From Craterostigma plantagineum (taxonomy: Eukaryota; Streptophyta; Magnoliopsida; Lamiales; Linderniaceae): a stretch of 64,000 nt of DNA. Made by a program: the position numbers and the translations under genes. Below are positions 39,054 through 47,182 of this stretch, in pieces (within the stretch, counting starts at the first letter, position 1; each line of letters opens with the position of its first letter). The stretch is from assembly GCA_027422505.1 (NCBI GenBank), contig JAPQWV010000012.1, positions 22,480,001-22,544,000 of the forward strand. The letters are read 5' to 3'. The notes beneath the pieces are model-generated. The model was not told where the DNA came from and did no database searches. It saw nothing but the letters and a program-made list of their open reading frames with translations.

Positions 39054-40265
39054 GCGGAGGGCGCAACAGTACCAGTCGTAGCAGCCAGGGTTGTACGTCA
39101 TCTTCGTCTGCGAAGCGGTCTCGACTACTACGGAGACAGGTACTACTATCTTTTACTCGTAAATTTGTTCAAACATGGGTGCACATGTAATCCTGAAAAT
39201 TGTGTTCTACAGGTGAATCAGACTTCTACCACACCCAATTGGCCAACCACGTAACAACAGTCATCGATCCGTAAATAGCTAGCTATAAGAATGTGGTGGC
39301 TGACGGCTACTGTGGATTTCGCGTTATCGCGTCCCATGTTTACAATGACGAGGACGAATGGATCACCGTAAGGAATAACGTCGCGAACGAACTCGTGGCC
39401 CATTGGGAGCGTTACTCGGCATTGTACTATGGTGATTAATTGGAAATGCAGTTGGATCGTATACGCTGGGAAGGGGGCCTTGTGGAGTGAACCACTGGAT
39501 GTTGACACCGTGTGATCTGTGGGTTGTGGCGACGATTTGGAACGCTGTAATTATCCTCTACCGGTACGGCAATGGGTATAACATCAACATGATTTCGAAC
39601 ACAATATTGCCACTGCGTGCCGGTCGGAATGCTACTGGACCGAGCCGTACGAGCGTCATGACGCACCTTGGGGATGATTATTAGCATTACATTAGACTTA
39701 ATTTATGTCCAGATTTTCCTATGCCCATCTTACATCCGTATTGGTTCACGTATTGTGGTCGTCGAGTTGCTGGATGGGAAATAAGATATCAAAGTCGATT
39801 CGCTCACTGGATGCACCTAATGCAGCAGAATAATTTGTGACTGTCTATTGTTTACTGGTATAATTATTTGTATTATTAATTTTTTTTGTTATAGCTTGTG
39901 ACTATCTATTGCATTAGTAATTCGAAACGGAGTAAATATGAAAAAACAATATTTCAAACATATACAGTAGAGACATAGAAATAATAAAAATGTAAAAGTA
40001 CGCGTCCGATACATAAACAAAGCATAAACAAAATAAATCAACACGTCATGGAGCATTGCGCCAACGGTCGTTGAGCTCGTCGAGCCTCTCTCTGAACTCG
40101 TTCGTATGCGTCGAGCCGTCAAGATGCATCCTAGCTAGCATATCGCTACTCAAGGTGTACATTGAGCTGTACCACTGTACATAGAAATAATACATATAAA
40201 AAGTGATTAAACATATAAATATAAAAAATCAACATAAGATTAAATTACGTACGTAGTCGGCGTGG

Positions 40266-42465
40266 CTACGCGGGGGTATGCCGCCCGATGTGCTCCGACG
40301 AAAGCAGGCGAGGATGAGAATGCCGCTCATACCAGTCCATGTACCCTGCAACGGTTTCACCAAGGTACTCCGCGGCCGCCCGATTGATGTACGAGAGGTT
40401 GAGGATGTAGGCGTACGGGAACTGACGCCAAGCATGTTCTGCTGCACCGGCATAATAATCCACCTTATACCTCGTCGGGTCTGCTGGCATGACCGTCTTC
40501 CGTGGCGGACTCATCGGTGGCGGGATGACCGGCATGTACCCGAGCTTGCGCAACACTCTCGAGGGTGCGTAGGGCTCAACGATATCGCGATATCGTACCC
40601 AACCCACGAAAAGCGTCCTCAGGTGCTGCGACGCTGTATCGGGACCGTACGACAGCCAAGCAACCTGATAACAGTTCACAATTTTTAAATAATTGTCGTC
40701 AATATAAATATAAATTGTTAAGATACCTCGCTCGCAGTCATGACATCTATCTGACAGCGGATCAAACGGTGGACCGTCCTCTCGTGCTAAGATATACATG
40801 CGTGATCGTGCCTGGCCAGGCTCCACATGATGGGGGAGACGGTGTGGACGGAAGCATGGGAAGTACTTGTAGATCCACGCCTGTAGTAACGAGAGGCACC
40901 CAGCAACACCCCTCGAATCCGCCCGACTTGCGAGGCCAAGCTGGCGATAAAGGTAAGCGAGAGCGGCCGAACCCCACGAGTACTGACTGGCAGAGGCCAA
41001 CGAGCGGTAGAACTCATGCATGATGTCGGGCTTCACACGGATCCCCCTATTGTCGACGAGCAGCGTCAATCCCAAGAGAATCCACAACCAAGCGATAGCC
41101 TGGAACCCCGCCGGTCGATCCCCCCGCATCCTCTGCATCACGTCTTTCGATGCAACCCCATCGCCTCTCCAAGAATCCCTGAGCGCGTCCGCGGAGATGC
41201 CCATAATCTCCCTCGCTGCGATCTGCCCATCGGCAACGTCTGGGGTGCCCGATACCGTCGCTCCGTCGATCGGGATACCCAGGATGTGCTCGACGTTGTG
41301 GAGCATGATCGTCATCTCCCCGAATGGCATGTGGAAGGTGTTCGTGTCGGGTAGCCAGCGCTCCACAAAAGCGGACAGCAGAGGCTGGTCCAAGTGACCC
41401 ACCATGGCATCTGTGAGGTGCCCAAGCCCCGTGCCATCGATCTGGCTCTGCGTCTCCGGCGGGAATTGGGAGTACCAATTCTTAAGCTTCCCAAGCACTA
41501 ACGCCCGCTGCTCGCACTTCAGCAGGGGCCTCTCCTCTTCACCCATCCAGATGCGGGGCGCGATGTGCCCCAGATAACTAGGGATCACATCGTCATCATA
41601 TGGACCATCGGGCTGTGGCCCCTGCACCCTCCAGGAATCGTCATCTACGACCTGGAGCGCTTGCTCCCTATTTCATTTTTCACGAATAACGCAAAAATAA
41701 ATTTAATTTCTGTTACGTATATTAAGACACGACATCACATGTCAGTTTATATAGGAGAAGGGAATTACCTGAGGAGACCGGTGGCACATCGTCGTCGGAT
41801 GACTGAAACGATGCTCCATCATCCGCCACACCATGATCCGCATGCGGATCGTAATCCCCATATATGGACTGAAGAGCAGCCGCTCGCTGCCGCCTCTCCT
41901 CCTCCCGTTCTCTACGAGCGGATGCGTCAACGCCGCGCGTCCTCGTGTGACGCTCTCCAGATCCCTCCAACCGGGGGGGGGGGGTCTACTGCTCCCTCCG
42001 AATAGGGACTTCCCACCCCTGGTCTGCAATTAAAAATTTATTTAAAAAAAAATTCGGACGGCCGATCAGTATTTTCGGCCGCCTGGAGAGACGGCCGAAA
42101 GACAATTTCGGACGGCACTGTCCCGGCCGAACGATGATGTCGGTCGGGACAGTACCGACCGAAATACGATTTCGGTCGGCATAGGCACGACCGAAATATG
42201 ATTTCGGTCGGCCATTCGCGACCGATTCATAATTTTGGTTGTAACAGTCACGGCCGAAATTATGTTTCGGTCGTGACTTGGCCGACCGAAATTATGTTTC
42301 GGCCGTGCCGAAATCCGACCCTAAATCTCGTTCGATCAGCCTTTTTTCAAATTATTACGACCCGTGTTCGATAATTCATCTACGTACGAATGATTTTTAC
42401 GACAATTTGCTTACCAATCGTGAGAACAGACCCTTTCCCTTTTCCTACCCCTGTCGGCGATCCAT
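40266..42465 (-). pseudogene. Plant mobile domain (PMD) protein carried by the MULE
   Basis: Exon 1 (42465 to about 42409) lies in the right terminal repeat and parallels MDRRRKKGHGKG, but a TAG stop follows six codons. Exon 2 runs 42023-41769 (ARREREEERRQRAAALQSIY, DDDVPPVSS), with a 12-C run (minus strand, 41973-41984). Exon 3 (41667-40266) is open for about 450 codons and carries the plant mobile domain (PF10536 type): WYSQFPPETQSQIDGTGLGH, PFGEMTIMLHNVEHILGIPI and GSAALAYLYRQLG. The domain is shared by MAIN/MAIL proteins and many plant transposons; its function in transposons is not known. A segment of about 60 bp between CHDCE and VAWLSYGP (40668-40730) looks like a retained intron with a 4-bp cgag duplication at its donor. 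The gene is convergent with the transposase. The core is well preserved but the start is broken, so I call it a pseudogene with some doubt. Confidence 0.75.
42055..42325. repeat. Array of about 33-bp imperfect palindromes, right side
   Basis: About eight units with ttcggccg / cggccgaa or ttcggtcg / cgaccgaa arms around variable centres. They lie in the first intron of the PMD gene just inside the right terminal repeat and mirror the left array, but use a partly different arm sequence (gtcgg instead of gccgg in several units). Confidence 0.88.
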
Positions 42466-42675
42466 TGCAATTTGAGTATTTTCTGTTTTTTTAGTCTGAT
42501 TTGGATGTATGATTTGGAAAGTGTCGTGTGAGAAAGGGCTTTAAATAGAAATTTTTATTGTTTATTATAGTTTTTCTTTTTAAATTAATTTAAATATCAT
42601 AAGGGCAAAATCGTCTTTTCCCAGCCCTTTGGGGGGCGGTAACAAGTAAAAAGGGGGCGGTAAATAGTAACTCCC
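42335..42675 (-). repeat. MULE right terminal inverted repeat
   Basis: Reverse complement of the left repeat. It contains a TATA-like tatttaa on the minus strand (42540-42547), an ATG (42465) and a splice donor (ttg|gtaagc) at the same relative positions as on the left. Confidence 0.88.
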
Positions 42676-42684
42676 TTTCGAAAC

Positions 42685-43681
42685 GATAGTTGTAAAGTCT
42701 ATTTATTATTTCTTCCATCACCTACCTCTTTGCTAAGATCATCTCCAAACGAAGAACACATTTTCACACTTAAACTCATTCTCAAACTCAAAAGAATATT
42801 CATGTATTACTCTTCCACACCTATTTTCACAAAATTTCAATAATATTCAACCGTTAACCTCATTCTCAAACTCAAAAGAATATTCATGTAGCTCTTCCAC
42901 ACCAATTGTCACAAAATTTCAAAACTATTCACATATTTTACAACTTTACAAATTAGACTACATATTTTATTATTTAGATATGATCCAGAAACGTTTAAAT
43001 TTTTTTTAATAAAACTATAATTTATAAATATAAAAGCATAGAAAAATCTTTATTAAAAAAATTACATAGCACGGGAAAAAAAATACAATTCGACATGCAT
43101 ATAAAAAATATTCGTACAAACTTATAAGGACTTTTATGAAATTTGAAACAAATGATGGATTATTATATTTTAAAAACTAGAAACGCAATGCGGTTTTTAG
43201 GAGGGAGAAACCAGAAATCTGATTTTGAATTTGGTTTTTGGATTCGGTTGGAATAAATTTAGGAAATTTTTGGGTTTTGCAGTTGGATTGGAGATGCTCT
43301 AATGATGTCCTTATTTACATAGCGTTGAAATAAGTATCATTATGATACAATTAATAAAACGTAATTCTCAATGAAGGTTTTAATTTAAAAGTGCTAATAT
43401 TGGGTTCTAAAAGGTTGCATTATAGCACTTTACAGCACCAAAGTGGAAATTTTCCAAAGTTTGGGATCTTCAAAAATATTTCACTCTGGGCTGTAAAGGG
43501 TTCTCAAGGAGTGCGGCGTCGAAAAATCTTGGACTAGATCAGTATGCATAACAATTTCATAACATAGGTAAAAAAGTTGCTAATGCAATACTCTATAAAC
43601 CATACTCATTCTTATTTCATTTTTTCAAACAAAAAATCTCCAACTTTATTTTTCATAGACTTGGCGTGACATTCGACTATA
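42685..43681. other. Intergenic region with an 84-bp tandem duplication
   Basis: 42764-42932 holds two copies, offset by 84 bp, of a unit with ctcattctcaaactcaaaag and aatattcatgta. The rest is AT-rich with no gene. It includes the 3' untranslated region of the dioxygenase gene. Confidence 0.7.
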
Positions 43682-45291
43682 TTACTTGCACGTGGCGACC
43701 AAAACCCTTCTAGGCGGAAGCGAAGGCCTTCGAGCATGAAGAAGGGCAAAGTTGTCGAGGAACAAAACATCGCCCTTTCGCCACTTGAACTGTATGCTCT
43801 CCTCTTCGATGATCTCTCCACACCTCTTAACGAAGCTCTCGGGGATTTCGGTGCCATCCAACATGGTCGCAGAGCTAAACTCTTTTCCGTGCATTCCGAC
43901 GATTGTGTTGAACCAAACTCTGCGTCCTTTCCTTCCCTCGAAAACCCTAGTCAGGCGTCTCGGAGCGAGGATCAACTTCGCCGATCCGTTCGTTAGCCAT
44001 TCGATGTCCATCCCCACGGCCTTCGCCCTATAAAATTAACACGCAGAATGGGATAATAAAATGAAATGAGAAGAAAAATAATAGGGTTTAGTTAAAGATA
44101 TGACTACAATATCGTGACCCCTTTTTTTAGCAACTCGAAATACCTCCACTCAGTCGACTATCTAGATTATAATCTTGGGGTCAGATAGGAATGTCTCATT
44201 TCCCAGCCAACAACAATAGTCAAGGTCTCTAGTGGATTTGAACCTTATACTTCTCACCTTTGAAATGTATCAGGTCGAACCACTGGATCATCATGCCATT
44301 GGGACAACAATATCAGTACTTAAATCAAGTGTAATTCGAATTGATGAGAGTAGCCCGAACTTGACCCGACCCAAAAATACAAAGGATTTCAGGGCTAACA
44401 CTATCCAATCCGAACCCAAAAACCCTAATACAAAAACTCGATTCGGGGTGACTCGATTTGTGTTAAGTTTTGATTTTCCCTTTATCCATATTATTATCAA
44501 TTTTAATATGCCCATTAAGGATTGTCCTCCTAATTTTAGCTTCATTAAATTTGGGATCATGAAATCCAACCTAAGGATCATACTATACCTTATCTCAGCT
44601 TCTTTGCGATCTGACGTTCCGAAGGCCTGCTGCCAGCCACGGCCTCTCATGGACGCCATGTCATTGTCGAGGGCCGTAAAAGTGTACCTCAATCCCTTCA
44701 TTTCCATCTCCTCGACGAGCTCGGGAAATTCTTCTAGTACGCGCTCCGTCACTCGAAAACTAGGAACAAAAGGCGTTTCGCCGCCTTCTGGCGGAGGTAT
44801 ATCGCAATAAAGAATAACCGTCCTCGGATATTCTTTGATCTTAGGGCACATAAAAAAGCCCCAAAAAAATAAAATAAATAAGTAAATAAATATGAGAAAG
44901 TAAGTTATATACGACGAATCATTACCAAGACCATCTCATGGTGAAAGTATATGAATTCGGACAATGGACCCTCGTTGGCCGTCCAAACCCTCTTGTAAAC
45001 GTGGGTACGTAGGGCGGGACCCACGTAGAGTATTTCCTCCCATTTGAACGTCTCGACAATTTCGTTGAAGTCCTCGGTGCATTTTACGTCGAAGCCCCTG
45101 AGGAGGACCGCGCTGTTCTTCACCATCAGTTGCTCGAACCAGTCTTTGTTTTCTGATAGAGCGTGCAATAACGAGGCGATATCGTTGTTTTTTTCGATCG
45201 AAGGGTTTAGTACTAAGGGCATCGTTTCTCCGTCGATTAGCTTTGCGCCTTCACACTTTCCGACTTTGAAAAACTCGCAAGAAAACTCCAT
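43682..45291 (-). CDS. TauD/TfdA-type Fe(II)/2-oxoglutarate dioxygenase (At3g21360-like)
   Basis: Three exons on the minus strand, 45291-44926, 44839-44589 and 44027-43682, join to a 320-codon frame. Exon 1 encodes AVLLRGFDV and ends with the first metal ligands, FIYFHHEM (HxE type). Exon 2 has CDIPPPEGGETPFV, typical of the family. Exon 3 has KGDVLFLDNFALLHARRP, which holds the second metal His and the Arg that binds 2-oxoglutarate, and ends RRVLVATCK. The arrangement matches the plant clavaminate-synthase-like proteins represented by Arabidopsis At3g21360. The substrate is unknown in plants; an Fe(II)- and 2-oxoglutarate-dependent oxidation is inferred. A SINE sits in intron 2. A TATA box lies 75 bp upstream of the start codon. 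Length is normal for the family. Confidence 0.92.
44114..44306 (-). mobile_element. tRNA-derived SINE, 193 bp, in dioxygenase intron 2
   Basis: On the minus strand it starts tgtcccaatggcatgatg, with an A-box-like gatccagtggttc and a B-box-like ggttcaaatcc, and ends in a run of seven A. Flanked by an 8-bp duplication ACAATATC at 44106-44113 and 44307-44314. It differs in sequence from the SINE at 20.2 kb, though both share a gactatcgttgttgg / gactattgttgttgg block, so they may be related families. Confidence 0.88.
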
Positions 45292-45364
45292 TTCGCCTAA
45301 GAAGATTAGAGTTTTCGATTAACTCTAGGGTTTGATGATAACCATGTAATGTTCTTCACTTGTA

Positions 45365-45374
45365 CTATTTATAG
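45365..45374 (-). promoter_or_regulatory. TATA box of the dioxygenase gene
   Basis: ctataaatag on the minus strand, 75 bp upstream of the ATG at 45291. This is a good match in sequence and spacing, allowing a leader of about 40 bases. Confidence 0.7.
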
Positions 45375-45402
45375 GTTGGTGGTGCAAATCCATGGAACCT
45401 TG

Positions 45403-45475
45403 AGATTCTCTCCCTCTCTCTCCTCCCCCCCTCTCTCTCCCTCTCCCTCTCCCTCTCCCTCTCCCTCTCTCTCGT
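45403..45475. repeat. CT-rich (ctctcc)n tract upstream of dioxygenase
   Basis: A 70-bp nearly pure pyrimidine tract on the plus strand (GA-rich on the minus strand), just upstream of the TATA box. Such tracts are common in plant promoters. The Arg/Gly-rich open frame here is its translation. Confidence 0.9.
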
Positions 45476-45854
45476 AAAAATGTAAGATTCTTGGTACGGC
45501 TGATTAGTGCAAAGAGGATCAATATTTTATTGTATAATGATAAGATTCAAGCGTTGTTTTCTTGTTGCCAGCTTATAGCATGCGACATTTGTTTTCTATT
45601 TTATTTAATTATTTTGCCATTTTTTGTTGTGGGTTTTATTGAACTAACGAATGCTTTATAACATCGTATCATTTTATCTTGGGACTAGATTTTCCTACTA
45701 ATGTCCAAATGGTTAGCATAGATTCTGCACCAACAAGGAAGAAGTGAATAATATATGGTTAGTTGATTCGAATATATAATCTCCATTTGAAGATGTCATG
45801 ATACGACACGTTACTTAGGAGACGTTGTCTATTATTATACAAATTATAAAATAA

Positions 45855-46277
45855 GTCTTTACACGTAAATACCCCTCTCTAAAAAAAAACTTGTAATTTA
45901 GTACTCTGTCAGGATTTTTTTATATGTAGGTACTAACAGAATAAATTTTTTGCAGATAGGTACCCGATCCGCCGCAGGTACGCCATACAACACATTCGGG
46001 TACCCTATATCAACACATTTGGGTACCCTATATATATAGAAAATGGTATGCCGTATTAGCACATTTAGGTACTCCCTATTTAAAACATAGGTACGCCGTA
46101 TGAACACATTTAGGTACCCTATGTCAACATGTTATGGTACGTCATACACACACAGGAAGGTACGGCATGACTGAAGAAACTGGTAAAAATTAAATCGGGT
46201 ACCTGTCTGTAAAATTTTCTGACATGAGTACTTATGTGTAAAAAATTTATTCAATTAGATATTTATGTGTGATGTCC
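45855..46277 (+). mobile_element. ggtaccc-rich MITE, copy A
   Basis: About 420 bp with many ggtac / gtacc words. It matches the reverse complement of 63212-63604 along its length. The ends are weakly inverted (gtctttacacgtaaata versus ggacatcacacataaata). No coding capacity and no clear target duplication. Confidence 0.7.
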
Positions 46278-47182
46278 GTTAAAATAATCTTTGGAATTGC
46301 ATCAAGTTTTAAGTTGGAACCACTTAGTATTGCAAAACAAGGTCTAAGCAGTAGCTACTCAACAATGTTCGCAGTTGATAAATTATTAAATTTCAACGGA
46401 AGAAAATAACTAAATAAGAACTCTCAACCTATAGAAGTTCGCGTCGTTTTTTAATTAATTTCAATAGTCGCTAATATTATTGTCTTTTACACATTTTTTA
46501 ATGCAATAATGATCCTAGTGGTTACTGGTTGTAGTTAGATGACAAAATTCCAAATTTCATGAAATGATAATGGACATAGGTGAAAGATGAACTTTTTCCT
46601 ATTGGATAAAGCTTGAACCAAACTGGCATTAATTTTCTTTTCTTTTTCTTTTTTTCATGTCACGAGGTATTTCCTCACAACACTACTCTAGACAGTCTCA
46701 GATTCAACATAATACTCAAAGAGTTCAAGTAAATTCTAACATATGACCTCATTCTAGAGATGTCATGACTCGACCACTTGACTTATCCTTTGGGACTAGC
46801 TACCAATTTCCTCTTTTTGTTTTCACTTAAACAACATTAATCCTTTAATAATGTTTGATTGAAAAGTTTGATTAGTACAAATATTTGATCCATATATGCA
46901 TTTAAGGATTTTGATGTAATCATCCTCTTAATAACCTTTGAATTGAATGTCTTGCAAATTTCGAAAGAACTTAAATTGGGCTTTCTTAGTATAGCTGGGC
47001 CTTCACTGCTAAACTTGGCCCATTAACTACTTAAAAGGAAAAGACTCAAAATCGTTTGATCAGAGCACATCATTTCCAACTACCAATGGCTTCCTATGCC
47101 TACTATGCCCACCTCAGAAATTTGTAAATGGCCGCAAGAATGATCAGTCAAGTATATATTTTGAAGAAGAAATCCCAGAAAG
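46278..47182. other. Intergenic region, no gene seen
   Basis: AT-rich. It presumably includes the promoter of the downstream SLH-type gene. No repeat or open frame of note. Confidence 0.55.

Larger units (their letters stand above)
34626..39840 (+). pseudogene. MULE transposase (MURA type) with C-terminal OTU-like domain, broken
   Basis: Exon 1 (34626-34682) inside the terminal repeat encodes MDRRRKKGHGKGKGLFARL. After an intron ending cag at 35028 comes a DNA-binding region (GGRFPTDVEAIN, then HNHSL), a MULE transposase core (GIDSTYKTNRYKMPLVEI around the first catalytic Asp, CHIYKDVENKVYW, VESAHSELKQWLN) and a Cys/His cluster near 36590-36650 (CGCVVRRTHELPCACEL, SWIM-like). An intron lies at about 36380-36446. 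A Ser-rich linker follows, split by a hAT element at 36978-39053, then an intron (about 39139-39212) and an OTU-like cysteine-peptidase region (VVADGYCGFRVIA near 39297, then HWMLTPCDLWVVATIWNAVI). At least four in-frame stops stand where Trp or Arg codons are expected (for example 35139 and 36179), plus frameshifts near 35260 and 35880. Transposase would act in the nucleus; the OTU domain's role in MULEs is unknown. Confidence 0.82.
34418..42675 (+). mobile_element. Mutator-like element (MULE), 8258 bp, with nested hAT
   Basis: Flanked by a perfect 9-bp target duplication TTTCGAAAC at 34409-34417 and 42676-42684, the size made by Mutator-type transposases. It has long terminal inverted repeats of about 330-340 bp, both starting with a tactatttaccgcccc-type end. 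Genes: a MURA-type transposase with a C-terminal OTU-like domain on the plus strand and a plant-mobile-domain gene on the minus strand, transcribed toward each other from the two ends. A 2076-bp hAT element is nested at 36978. Without it the MULE is about 6.2 kb. The transposase has several stops, so the copy is not autonomous. Confidence 0.93.

Noticed and set aside
40278..41397. Plus-strand frames opposite the PMD gene
   Set aside because: They are antisense to the well-supported PMD domain, and codon pattern and motifs favour the minus strand.
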